Source: Chloroflexota bacterium (lineage in GTDB: Bacteria > Chloroflexota > UBA11872). Taken from it: a stretch of 40,638 bases of DNA. Under the pieces are notes generated by a model that saw nothing but the letters and a program-made list of their open reading frames with translations, had not been told where the DNA came from and did not search any database. The DNA lies in the NCBI GenBank assembly GCA_028874315.1, contig JAPPKM010000191.1, positions 1 to 40,638 on the forward strand. Reading direction: 5' to 3'. A program made the position numbers and the translations under genes. Each line of letters opens with the position of its first letter. Position 1 is the first letter of the stretch. Below are positions 7,206-15,484 of the stretch, piece after piece.

Positions 7206-8729
7206 CTATCCGTCCAGGCGGGGGAACAGGGGCGGACCGCCGGGGACGTCCTGGCCGGCCCGGATCGCGCTGGCGTCAGCGCCCCATGCCGCCGACCGCC
7301 CGGCGATTCCCAGTTGGGCCTCGATCCGATCGGAGGTTTCCGGCATCGCGGGACGGATCATCGTTGCGATCCGCGGCAGTGCGTCCATGAGCGTAGCCAG
7401 CACCGTTTGCAAGCGCGGGCGCTGGTCGTCGTCGCGCGCCAGCCGCCAGGGCTCCGTCCGTTCGATGTACTGATTGACCGCGGTGATGTAGCGCCACACG
7501 GCGGCCAGGGCCAGGTGGAATCGCCAGCTCTCAAACTGATGGGCGGCCAGTTCCCAGGCCGTTTGCTCGGCGCCACGCAGCTCTGATTCCTGGGTCGTCA
7601 GGTCGGCGACTTCAGGCACGACCCCGCCAAAGTAGCGGTGCAACATGGACGTGCTGCGCAGCACCAGGTTGCCCAGGTCGTTGCCCAGGTCGTGCTGGTA
7701 GCGACGCGCCATGCCTTCCCAGGTGAAGTCGCCGTCGCGCTCGAAGGCGACCTCGCGCAGCAGGAAGTAGCGCAGCGCGTCGGTGCCAAACCGTTCGACA
7801 ACCTCGGCCGGGCGGACCACGTGGCCGCCGCTCTGGCTCAACTCCTCGCCGGCGAAGTTCACCCACCCATGCACGCAGACCTGCCGGGGAATCTCGATCC
7901 CCGCCGCCATGAGCATGGCGGGCCAGTAGATCGCGTGAAAGCGCACGATGTCCTTGCCGACCACATGCACGTCCGCCGGCCAGCGCTGCTCGAAGAGGTC
8001 GTCCCCACCGGGCTGCCCGAAGCCGATTCCGGTGATGTAGTTGATTAGCGCGTCGAACCAGACGTAGATCACGTGGGTGGGATCGTTCGGCAACGGCAGT
8101 CCCCACCCACCGGTGGCTCGCGAGATGCTGAAGTCCTTCAGGCCCTGGCGCAGGAATCCCAACATCTCGTTCCGCCGCGATTCGGGCCAGACGAAGTCCG
8201 GGCGCTGCTCATAGAGCTCCAGCAGCGGCTCCTGGTAGCGCGACAGGGCGAAAAAGTAGTTGTCCTCTTCCAACCACTCCGGCGGCACGCGATGGGTTGG
8301 GCAGCAGTTGTCGACAAGCTCCTCGTCACCGTAGAACGCCTCGCAGCGAACGCAATACCAGCCCTCGTAGCGCCCTTTGTAGATGTCGCCGTTCTCGTAC
8401 ACCCGGTTGTAGAAGGCGCGAACCGTCTCCAGATGCCGTGGGTCGGTGGTGCGCACGAAGTCATCAAACTCCACGCCCACCAGATCCCAGGCGGTCTGGA
8501 AGAGCACGGCGGCCCGGTCGACATAGGTCTGCGTGTCGATGCCCTCATCGCGAGCCGAGCGGCTGACGCGCTGGCTGTTTTCGTCCAGTCCGCCCAAAAA
8601 AAACACGTCCTGGCCACGCAGGCGCCGATAGCGGGCCATGGCGTCGGCCGTGATCATCTCGAACGAGTGACCCACATGCGGCTCGCCGCTGGGATACGGG
8701 ATGGACGTGGTCAGGTAGTAGCGGGACAC
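7206..8729 (-). CDS. metG: Methionyl-tRNA synthetase with degenerate KMSKS motif
   Basis: 507 residues, a short MetRS without the C-terminal dimerisation domain. It charges tRNA-Met in the cytoplasm. The HIGH motif is HVGH (18-21) in SGEPHVGHSFE. The inserted knuckle has WYCVRCEAFY and NCCPTH, in line with one-zinc MetRS. The stretch EWLEEDNYFFALSRYQ and the anticodon-binding region WRLARDD are typical. The KMSKS loop, however, reads ELSQS (296-300) in GEELSQSGGHVVRP, losing both lysines; the coding bases at 7830-7844 are unambiguous. The rest is well conserved, so the gene does not look like a pseudogene. It sits 36 bases after rsmI in the operon, with tatD closely following. Either catalysis here is unusual or a second MetRS exists elsewhere. 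Confidence 0.93.
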   Translation of the reverse strand: MSRYYLTTSIPYPSGEPHVGHSFEMITADAMARYRRLRGQDVFFLGGLDENSQRVSRSARDEGIDTQTYVDRAAVLFQTAWDLVGVEFDDFVRTTDPRHLETVRAFYNRVYENGDIYKGRYEGWYCVRCEAFYGDEELVDNCCPTHRVPPEWLEEDNYFFALSRYQEPLLELYEQRPDFVWPESRRNEMLGFLRQGLKDFSISRATGGWGLPLPNDPTHVIYVWFDALINYITGIGFGQPGGDDLFEQRWPADVHVVGKDIVRFHAIYWPAMLMAAGIEIPRQVCVHGWVNFAGEELSQSGGHVVRPAEVVERFGTDALRYFLLREVAFERDGDFTWEGMARRYQHDLGNDLGNLVLRSTSMLHRYFGGVVPEVADLTTQESELRGAEQTAWELAAHQFESWRFHLALAAVWRYITAVNQYIERTEPWRLARDDDQRPRLQTVLATLMDALPRIATMIRPAMPETSDRIEAQLGIAGRSAAWGADASAIRAGQDVPGGPPLFPRLDG

Positions 8730-8765
8730 AGCGCGATCAGTTGCAAGGGCGTGCAGTGGGCGATT

Positions 8766-9611
8766 CTACGCGCTGCCGACCGGCGGCTCGCGCAACTCCC
8801 GCGCGATTCGGTAGACATCGTCCCGCGGAAGTTTCAGCGCCCGCGCCACGGCGCCGGCCGCCTTGGCCGGGCGCGTGCCGGCCTCCAGGTGGCTTCGCAG
8901 CTGCTCCTCCACCGTCGCCCGGTCGACCGTGGGCGATTCGGCCACCCCGCCGACGTCGATCACCACCGTTAGCTCGCCGCGCGCGCCAACGACCGCCACG
9001 TAGTTGGCGATTCCCGCCAGGCTGGACTCGAGGATCTCCTCGTGGAGCTTCGTGAGTTCGCGGCACAGCGCCGCCGGCACATCGCCCAACCACGATTCCA
9101 GTTCGGCCAGGCGCTCCGCCGCGCCGTGCGGCGGCAGATAAATCACCAGCGTGCGGGCCGTGTCGGCGGCCCGCCGCACCAGGCGCTCCCGCCGAACCCG
9201 ACGCTCCGGCAAGAAGGCCAGAAACGCCACCGGCTGGCGGGCGAACGACACGACCGACAGCGCCGTCGTCAGGGCCGATGGTCCCGGGATCGGGACGATG
9301 GGCAACCCTTCGGCCCGCACGCGCGCCAGCAGGTCCGGTCCGGGATCCGACACGCCCGGCGTTCCGGCGTCCACGATCAGCGCCGCGTCCCCGGCCCGCA
9401 GCCGTTCGATCGCCGCATCCTCGCGGCTCTCCGGGCTGTCCTCCCGGTAGGTAATGACCTTGGGGTTGCTGCCGACATGTCCCAGCAGCTTGCGGGCGCG
9501 TTGCGCGTCCTCGGCGAAAACCACATCCACCGACCGCAGCACCCGGGCTGCCCGAAATGTCAGGTCCTCCAGGTTGCCGATTGGCGTGGCGACCACAAAC
9601 AGCGTGCCCAT
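8766..9611 (-). CDS. rsmI: 16S rRNA (cytidine1402-2'-O)-methyltransferase RsmI
   Basis: 281 residues. The N terminus LFVVATPIGNLEDLTFRA is the RsmI signature. EDAQRARKLL, LIVDAGTPGVSDPG (SAM-binding region) and VPIPGPSALTTALS follow in family order. AFLAFLPERRVRR corresponds to the usual GFLP segment, and CRELTKLHEEI is also conserved. The C-terminal ~45 residues resemble the small helix-turn-helix tail of the family (KAAGAVARALKLPRDDVYRIA). It methylates the ribose of C1402 in 16S rRNA, fine-tuning the P site of the 30S subunit. It is the first gene of the seven-gene minus-strand operon that runs to murE, separated from the upstream hydrolase by a strong hairpin. Confidence 0.96.
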   Translation of the reverse strand: MGTLFVVATPIGNLEDLTFRAARVLRSVDVVFAEDAQRARKLLGHVGSNPKVITYREDSPESREDAAIERLRAGDAALIVDAGTPGVSDPGPDLLARVRAEGLPIVPIPGPSALTTALSVVSFARQPVAFLAFLPERRVRRERLVRRAADTARTLVIYLPPHGAAERLAELESWLGDVPAALCRELTKLHEEILESSLAGIANYVAVVGARGELTVVIDVGGVAESPTVDRATVEEQLRSHLEAGTRPAKAAGAVARALKLPRDDVYRIARELREPPVGSA

Positions 9612-9655
9612 GCCGTGAGTCTACGCAGCGGGGCTCGTTAGCGGCCGCATAGGCA

Positions 9656-9695
9656 AAGGGCCGGGCATCGGACGCCTGTCCAATGCCCGGCCCTT
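9656..9695 (-). terminator. Strong terminator hairpin after the glycoside hydrolase gene
   Basis: Arms of 13 bases at 9656-9668 and 9683-9695 are perfect inverted repeats around a 14-base loop, and the stem is very GC-rich. On the minus strand it lies 13 bases past the hydrolase stop and ahead of the rsmI start at 9611. Only a short TTT follows the stem, so it is not a textbook T-tract terminator, but position and stem strength fit transcription termination. Confidence 0.7.
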
Positions 9696-9708
9696 GGCAT
9701 GATTCCTG

Positions 9709-11649
9709 CTACTTGGGCATCGCCCGAATGGCGTCATACGCCGGACGCGGCGACAGGTCGGGTCGCAGGATGCCGAATGCCCACTTCTCGTCGGTGTTCG
9801 GCACGACCTGCTGGAAGTTCAGGTTCCACATGATCATGTGGGTGACGTAGGAACTTTCGGCCCGCACCTTGGCAAAGGAGCGCGCAAAGAACGCCGCCTG
9901 GTCGGCTTCCGAGTTACAGGCAGCGTACTCGTACCCGCGCGCCGGCGCCGCGGGCGCGCCCGGACCGTCGATCGTGGCCCAGCCGAACTCCGTGAACCAG
10001 ACCGTCTTCTCCGGGTGTCCGCGAGCCGCCATCAGGTTGTACAGCTCCTTGTAACGGTCGAAGAAGAAACTCGGGTGCGTGGACCAGCCGCCGCCGCACT
10101 TGGCGTTGCTGTTGTGCGCCGAGCCAACCCAGTCGTCCGGCGCGTTGGCGCCACCGTTGGGATGGACGCCAAGCGCTTCGAAGTAGTTGAAGACCTCGCC
10201 ATTGTTGTAGTCGAAGACGCGTTGCAGGTACACCGCGTCGTCAATCGCGATCGTGTTATTCAACACCCCGGTCGGCGTCGGCGCGCCCAGGATCACGATG
10301 GCGTTGGGATCCGACTCCTTCACGCCCAGGTAACCGTTCTTCACAAGCTGGACGAACTGACCGTACGAGGCGCTGGAGAACGTGCCCCACTCAAGCGAGA
10401 GGTTCTCCTCGTTCCAGATCTCATACGCCTGCACGCGGCCCTTGTAGCGGGCGGCGATCTCGCGCATGAAGTCGCGGAGCCTCGCGGGATCGGAGGGCCG
10501 GCCGTGTCCGGTGCCGCGCTTACTCGCTTCGGCCTTATAGAAGTCCGGCGACTTCACGACGCTCAGCAGGATATTGAGCCCCTTGGCGTTCATCGTGTTG
10601 ACCAGGCGATCCGTCGGACCCCAGTTGAAGACGCCGGGGCGATTCTCAACTTCCTCCCACGGAATCTGCTGTTTGACCCAGTTCAGACCCGCGGCCTTCA
10701 CGATATCCGCCAGGCGGCCGTCGTCGGAACGACGGTATTCGCCCTGGATGCCGAAGCCGGTCAGCCCGCGCGACAGGATGCGCGGTCCGGGAATCGCGCC
10801 GACGGTCGCCGGGGTGGTCTTCGGCGTGGTGTCCGGCGCCTCGGTCGGGGTCGGCGTCACGGGCGTTGGCTGCGTCACGCCCTGCGGCGGGGCCGTCGCG
10901 GCGCGACCGCCCGCCTGGTCCGCGGTAATCGGAGGCTTGGCCGCGTCCGGGATGATCACGTTGCTGAGCTTCTTCACCTTGTCCGGCACGTTCTGCCGTC
11001 CCACGCCGCCCAGCGAGGTGCCCGGCGCGGGCACGTTCCAGACCTCGAACACGATCCGCTGCGCGCGCAGCAACTGCAGTCCCTGCGGATTGCCGTTGAC
11101 CTCGCGCTCCTCGTAGCGGATCGGCAGCCCGTACAGATTCAGCCAATTCGGATCGGCCAGGAATTCGGCCTTGATCTTCGGATTCGAGTCCAGCAGCGCC
11201 AGGTGGTTCCGCACGATCACGGCGAAATCGGTCACGCCCCGGTCCTCGGGCAGGACCTGGTGCGGCGGCACGTTCGGCAGCGCCACCTGCGGATACCGGT
11301 TGGCCAGCGCGTCAAGCGTGTTGTACCAGTTCATCTGCCGGTTGACGGAGTCCCACTGCAGAATCACCTTCTGGAAGGCCTGCAACGTGAACGGGCCCTC
11401 CACCCAGCGTCCGCTGATCGGGTAGCCGAGCGCTTGCAGGTCCTTGTCGCGGATGAAGTCCCACATCGGGACGCCGCCCGCGTTCGTCACGGCGTAGCCG
11501 TCGTCGTCGCGGTTCGGCGTGTCACCGCCCGTGGCGGTAAACAAGCATCCGTCGCTTAGCGGAATGCCATCGCATTCGAAGGCCTGGACGGGAGCGGCCA
11601 TGGCCAACACGACCAGCAGTACGACCAGACCAACGACTAGCTTGCGCAT
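9709..11649 (-). CDS. Secreted glycoside hydrolase, GH-A clan TIM barrel
   Basis: 646 residues from ATG 11649, preceded by GGGGAG with five bases of spacing. Residues 1-24 form a signal peptide ending in APVQA. About residues 25-210 form an N-terminal region with LQALGYPISGRWVEGPFTLQAF, a pattern seen in exported Chloroflexota-type proteins. A Pro/Thr linker occupies roughly 240-290. The C-terminal TIM barrel has the two expected glutamates: E414 in YEIWNEEN (acid/base, after Asn) and E554 in WFTEFGWAT (nucleophile). This resembles GH5/GH39-like enzymes, so it probably cleaves polysaccharide outside the cell; the substrate is unknown. It is monocistronic, with a strong hairpin downstream and 170 bases of upstream space. 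Confidence 0.82.
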   Translation of the reverse strand: MRKLVVGLVVLLVVLAMAAPVQAFECDGIPLSDGCLFTATGGDTPNRDDDGYAVTNAGGVPMWDFIRDKDLQALGYPISGRWVEGPFTLQAFQKVILQWDSVNRQMNWYNTLDALANRYPQVALPNVPPHQVLPEDRGVTDFAVIVRNHLALLDSNPKIKAEFLADPNWLNLYGLPIRYEEREVNGNPQGLQLLRAQRIVFEVWNVPAPGTSLGGVGRQNVPDKVKKLSNVIIPDAAKPPITADQAGGRAATAPPQGVTQPTPVTPTPTEAPDTTPKTTPATVGAIPGPRILSRGLTGFGIQGEYRRSDDGRLADIVKAAGLNWVKQQIPWEEVENRPGVFNWGPTDRLVNTMNAKGLNILLSVVKSPDFYKAEASKRGTGHGRPSDPARLRDFMREIAARYKGRVQAYEIWNEENLSLEWGTFSSASYGQFVQLVKNGYLGVKESDPNAIVILGAPTPTGVLNNTIAIDDAVYLQRVFDYNNGEVFNYFEALGVHPNGGANAPDDWVGSAHNSNAKCGGGWSTHPSFFFDRYKELYNLMAARGHPEKTVWFTEFGWATIDGPGAPAAPARGYEYAACNSEADQAAFFARSFAKVRAESSYVTHMIMWNLNFQQVVPNTDEKWAFGILRPDLSPRPAYDAIRAMPK

Positions 11650-11821
11650 CTCAACTCCCCGGGGCGGCGGCTGGCGGCAAGGCATAAGGTTGCGCCGCCA
11701 CGATTTTCAACGGTCGGGCATCCAGTCTGTTACGCGAACCTCACCGGCGCAACACCCCGCCCACCGCGCGCCGCACGCCGGCATTTGCGAGCTGACGCCG
11801 AACGTCGCCGTGCGTGCCGAG

Positions 11822-12541
11822 CTAATTCGGGTGAAAGTGCGTCCGAATCACGTGGTCCAGCAGGTCGGCGGTGCATTCGGCACAGTAGATGGTGCGGGTC
11901 TCGTGCTCTTCGCGCGCGAAGTCCAGCAGCTGCCCCACGTCCGGGGCAATCCGTAGCGCGCACCGGTTCAGGCATACCCGTCGGCCAAGCGCCAGCTCCA
12001 CGTTTGACTGACGGTCGGCGCCGGGTAACTCCAGCACCTGGCCAAAGGCGTTGATGGCCAGCCGCCGCAAGGCGGTCTGCCGCTCCGACGCCTGGGAGAT
12101 CGCGCGCAGGCGGTGGACCGACAACACCGCGGCCAGGTTCGGCCGGCAACTGGCGAACACGTGCGGATCGCTTTGCGGCGAGATGTTGTGCTCCGGAGCG
12201 TCCCGCAGGTCGTGGTCCAGGATGGCCACGTCGTAGTGCGGTCCGGCCTGCTGCCAGGGTTCCTGCTCGAACGTCCGGATGTAGCGCGGGCCGACGATCT
12301 GCCCATTCTCGGCATCAAGGCTTTGTTCCACGTACCAGAGCGTGCTCCAGTACGGAGATCCGCGCGGAAGCTGCGGGATCACCCAGGTTCCGAAGGGCCG
12401 CAATTGCCCTCGCTCCACACTGAACCCGGCACGCTGGCCCAGCACCAGCGCGACTTCCTGCAGGTGCGCAATCGTGGACACCACGGTTTCGGCTTCCCAA
12501 CTCTCCACCCCCGGCGTCCACTGGAAGGAGATTGACTTCAT
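11822..12541 (-). CDS. Degenerate archaemetzincin (M54)-like protein
   Basis: 239 residues. The C-terminal half lines up in order with archaemetzincins. VLSVHRLR (139-146) matches the strand before the active site. LRRLAINAFGQVLELPG (158-174) sits where HExxHxxGxxH should be. Then come VCLNRCAL (C190, C194) and IYCAEC (C220, C223), matching the family's structural-zinc cysteines. All three zinc-ligand histidines and the catalytic glutamate are missing (NAFGQ instead of HExGH), so protease activity is unlikely. The cysteines remain, suggesting the fold is kept for another role. No good ribosome-binding site precedes ATG 12541. The gene diverges from the GlmL-like gene across 91 bases. The family call is by motif order only and needs a profile search. 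Confidence 0.55.
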   Translation of the reverse strand: MKSISFQWTPGVESWEAETVVSTIAHLQEVALVLGQRAGFSVERGQLRPFGTWVIPQLPRGSPYWSTLWYVEQSLDAENGQIVGPRYIRTFEQEPWQQAGPHYDVAILDHDLRDAPEHNISPQSDPHVFASCRPNLAAVLSVHRLRAISQASERQTALRRLAINAFGQVLELPGADRQSNVELALGRRVCLNRCALRIAPDVGQLLDFAREEHETRTIYCAECTADLLDHVIRTHFHPN

Positions 12542-12600
12542 GGTTCTGAGTGGCCGCCAGCCGCCGGCTGCCGGACCGCGCGTGTTTGCCTCGCCTCGTT

Positions 12601-12618
12601 CATACTGATACGAGTATG
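12601..12618. promoter_or_regulatory. Palindrome in a divergent promoter region, possible operator
   Basis: An 18-base site with perfect 6-base arms (CATACT and AGTATG) and a 6-base centre. It lies 14 bases before the GlmL-like start and about 60 bases before the divergent M54-like gene. The arms stand out as AT-rich against the GC-rich surroundings. It could bind a dimeric regulator or overlap a -10 element. No clear -35/-10 pair was found for either gene. Confidence 0.35.
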
Positions 12619-12632
12619 CGACGCCTGCCCCG

Positions 12633-14393
12633 ATGCGTGTGAAGACCGACGCCGAACGGCTGATGGTGCTGGACGTGGGGTCGTGTGTGCGTGCCGGTAT
12701 CTATGCACGCGATCCTGGCGGCTACCGAATCCTGGCCGTCGGCTCGGTGCCGTCCACGCTGGATGCACCGCACTTCGATCTCACGCCGGCATTCGAAGGC
12801 GCGCTGGCCGATGTTGCCCTGCGCGCCGGCAGCTTCGCCTTTCCGGATCGACCATTCGACGGACCGCTGGTGGATCGCGCACCCGACATTGCCGCCGTCA
12901 CCGGCGACCAGGCGGTCAGCCGGCCCACGGCCTTCCTGCTCGGCAACCTGGTGCAGCGCGACCTCGACGAGTTGACTCGCGCGATTGGCCAGGCCGGATT
13001 CGAGCTGATCGGCCGCGCCACGACGTCCGTTCGCGCCTTTCGCGACGGGGTCGACGGGCCGGCGGCATTGGAAGTAATCGTGTCGCGCCTGCCCGACACG
13101 ATCGTCATAGCCCTGACCGCCGACGATTCCGGCGAGGGTTTGGACTATGTGGCCGACCTGCTGTCCGGTGGGCTGGCCGGGCACGAGTCCGGATACCTTC
13201 CGCGCGTGGTGCTGCTCTATGGCGGCGTGCCGGAGCCGACGGCCTGTGAGCGGCTTCAGGCCACGCTCCCAACCACGGTGTTTCAGGTGTACGGCGGCTC
13301 ACCGACCGAGCCGATGGACATGGGCACGCCGCTGGCCGCGCTGAGCGATTCGGAGCGCGCGGTGCAGCGTGGAGAGTCGGCGGATCGCATCGTCCCGCTT
13401 AACGTAAGTCGCGCGCCCCAGATTCCGCGCGCGGCGGCGCTGGAAGCAGCCGCCCAGTGGCTCAGCGCGGGCCAGGACCTCGACGTGGCGGCCATCTCCT
13501 TCGACTACGGCGACGTCACGGCCGTGACGGTGCACGGTGAGAGTCCGGTGGTGACGCGGCTCAGTTCGGAACGCGCGCATGGGCGGCCATTCCACCTGGG
13601 AATGCATACGCCGGTTGACCGGGTCGCGCGTTGGACGGCCGACGAACCGCTGCCCGAGGCCCTGCAGGTCTTCGTGCTGGAACGCACGGCCCAACCGACC
13701 GCACTGCCGAGCACATCGTCGGAGCTGCAGCTGGCGCACGCGATCTGGACGGCGGCGGCGCGCGAGGCCCTCAGCGAATCCGGTGGTGGGCGTGGCCAGC
13801 CCCCCCCGGTCGACCTGGCGGTGATCACCGGCGATATCACCCGCACGCTGGCGCGACCCGTGCAGGCGGCCATGGTGCTGATCAACAGCCTGGAGACCGC
13901 CGGCGTGACTCAGCTGGCATTGGACGCCTCCAACGCGCTGGCGATGAGTGGATGCCTGATTCACTCGGGCCTGGCCGCCGCCGTTGAGTCCTCGCTGGTG
14001 CGCCTGGGCGCCTGCGCGGCGCTGCGCGGCGATGCCTCGCTGGGTAATGCCGCGGTTGCCGTGGAGGTTCATCCGGCCGGCGCGTCCGTGATCGAGCGCG
14101 AGGTGACCGCGGGCTCCATGGACGTCATTCAGTGGGACGCGGACGTCGAAGCCGAGGTACGCATCTGGCCGGCGCCGGAATTCGATGCCGGTCTGGGCTT
14201 CGGCCGGCCCGTGCACCTGCGCGCGCCGATTGTGGCCGGCAGCATCGGCCTCGTCATCGACGCGCGTGGCCGTCCGCTGGTGTGGCCGGATGCTCCGGAT
14301 GCACGCCAGGCCTGGGTGGCGCAGTGGCATCGCGCCCTGAACGCCTATCCCGCCGCCCGGCCACGGCGTGAGGATCCCGTGCATGTCACCTGA
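12633..14393 (+). CDS. GlmL/MutL-like ASKHA-fold protein
   Basis: 586 residues. It opens with MVLDVGSCVRAGIY, an ASKHA-type phosphate-1 motif. The C-terminal half has DLAVITGDITRTLARPVQAAMVLINSLETAGVTQLALD, closely matching the GlmL/MutL family pattern (glycine-rich loop, then a PxQA-x-LxxxxxLxxxGVTxLxLD block). GlmL is encoded beside adenosylcobalamin-dependent glutamate mutases and resembles their reactivation chaperones. No mutase lies in this window, and the protein is longer than classical GlmL (about 460 residues). The second half of the usual GDG-type loop is altered (ITGDITR). The next gene overlaps it by 11 bases, so the two are an operon. The role is unknown; an ATP-dependent chaperone or assembly function is inference. 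Confidence 0.75.
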   Translation: MRVKTDAERLMVLDVGSCVRAGIYARDPGGYRILAVGSVPSTLDAPHFDLTPAFEGALADVALRAGSFAFPDRPFDGPLVDRAPDIAAVTGDQAVSRPTAFLLGNLVQRDLDELTRAIGQAGFELIGRATTSVRAFRDGVDGPAALEVIVSRLPDTIVIALTADDSGEGLDYVADLLSGGLAGHESGYLPRVVLLYGGVPEPTACERLQATLPTTVFQVYGGSPTEPMDMGTPLAALSDSERAVQRGESADRIVPLNVSRAPQIPRAAALEAAAQWLSAGQDLDVAAISFDYGDVTAVTVHGESPVVTRLSSERAHGRPFHLGMHTPVDRVARWTADEPLPEALQVFVLERTAQPTALPSTSSELQLAHAIWTAAAREALSESGGGRGQPPPVDLAVITGDITRTLARPVQAAMVLINSLETAGVTQLALDASNALAMSGCLIHSGLAAAVESSLVRLGACAALRGDASLGNAAVAVEVHPAGASVIEREVTAGSMDVIQWDADVEAEVRIWPAPEFDAGLGFGRPVHLRAPIVAGSIGLVIDARGRPLVWPDAPDARQAWVAQWHRALNAYPAARPRREDPVHVT

Positions 14394-15477
14394 GCCGGTG
14401 AACCATCGGGTGCTGCCGCGCGGCGTGCTGGTGGGACGCCTGCGCCGCCACCACGCCTTGCCGTTCCCGGGTCGCATCCTGGTCGAGGTCGGCGATACGG
14501 TCGTTCCGGGCCAGGTCTGGTGCCGCGGACGTGTACGCAGCGGCGTGGTCGTGGTTGACCTTCCCCGGCTGCTTCAGGTGCAGCCGGACGAAATACGCGA
14601 TCTCCTGGTCGTTCAGCCTGGCGAAACGGTTGAGGCTGAGACGTTGCTCGCGGGAACGCCGGGCCGCCTGCGCGGGGGCCGTAACTGGATGGCGCCCACG
14701 CGCGGGATGCTCGTCGACTTCAACGAGCGCACCGGGGTTGCGGTATTTGTCCGTGAACTCCGCGACGCCGCGCTCTCCTGCCGCCTGGGCGGCGAGATTG
14801 TGAGCGTGGACCCGGACGACGGAATCGTCGTTGAGGGTGACGGCGTCGCCGTGGCCGGCGCCCTGGGCGGCGGTGGACGCGCCTATGGAGCATTTCGCTT
14901 TGTGGAGTCCGGCGAGCGCCCGGACGCCCGGGCGGATAATCGCGAGCCGGGCATTCTGGTCACGCCGGATCCCCTGCGTGCCGAGTGGGTGCGACGCGCC
15001 CTGGAAACGCGGCCGGCGGGCATCGTGGCGCCGTCGGCCGACGCCGAAATGGTGACGGGACTCGGTCTGGCCCAGCCAATCGCCGGTCTCGCTCCCCCGG
15101 AAGGCAGCTTCGGCCGACCGCCGCAAGCCATCGTGTTGACCGGCGGGGCCGGGTTCGCCCGGATGCCTCACGCGCTGCAGGACGTGTTTCGCGCCGCGCA
15201 GGGCGAGATTGGCGCGGTCACCGGCGCGCGACGGCCGGGGCAGTCGGAAGTACTCCTGCCGCCCGTGGCCGCCGAGGGCCTGGCTCTGCGAACGTCGCAG
15301 GGTCTGCCGGTGCGTCTGGCCATCGGAACGTCAGCCGGCGCCGAGGGGATCATGCTCGGTGACGCGCCCGACGTCGGCCGCCTGGGCTCGGGTATCGCCA
15401 CGCACTTCGTGCGCGTCCGGCTGGCGGAGGGTGGCGTGGCGACCTGGCCCACGCCCAACCTGGTCACCCTCGCCTAG
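14383..15477 (+). CDS. Uncharacterised protein with biotinyl/lipoyl-like halves, partner of the GlmL-like gene
   Basis: 364 residues from ATG 14383, which has GAGG about nine bases upstream inside the preceding gene. A GTG at 14368 is an alternative start. Two segments look like barrel-sandwich (biotinyl/lipoyl-like) half-motifs: LPFPGRILVEVGDTVVPGQVW near residues 25-45 and LLVVQPGETVEAETLLAG near 73-90 followed by APTRGMLVDF. Neither has the MKM-type lysine, so cofactor attachment is unlikely. The C-terminal part has a Rossmann-like alternation (GILVTPDPLRAEWVRRAL; AIVLTGGAGFARMP) and ends in a beta-rich tail. No signal peptide or membrane segment is seen. I do not recognise the family. The overlap with the GlmL-like gene suggests they work together. 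Confidence 0.8.
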   Translation: MSPEPVNHRVLPRGVLVGRLRRHHALPFPGRILVEVGDTVVPGQVWCRGRVRSGVVVVDLPRLLQVQPDEIRDLLVVQPGETVEAETLLAGTPGRLRGGRNWMAPTRGMLVDFNERTGVAVFVRELRDAALSCRLGGEIVSVDPDDGIVVEGDGVAVAGALGGGGRAYGAFRFVESGERPDARADNREPGILVTPDPLRAEWVRRALETRPAGIVAPSADAEMVTGLGLAQPIAGLAPPEGSFGRPPQAIVLTGGAGFARMPHALQDVFRAAQGEIGAVTGARRPGQSEVLLPPVAAEGLALRTSQGLPVRLAIGTSAGAEGIMLGDAPDVGRLGSGIATHFVRVRLAEGGVATWPTPNLVTLA

Positions 15478-15484
15478 TCCCCGC

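Noticed and set aside
9838-11559. 573-codon plus-strand open frame
   Set aside because: Antisense to the secreted glycoside hydrolase, which has signal peptide, linker and catalytic residues. The plus frame is Arg/Val/His-rich with no domain and no ribosome-binding site.
13299-14477. 392-codon minus-strand open frame
   Set aside because: Antisense to the GlmL-like gene; low-complexity and no start signal.
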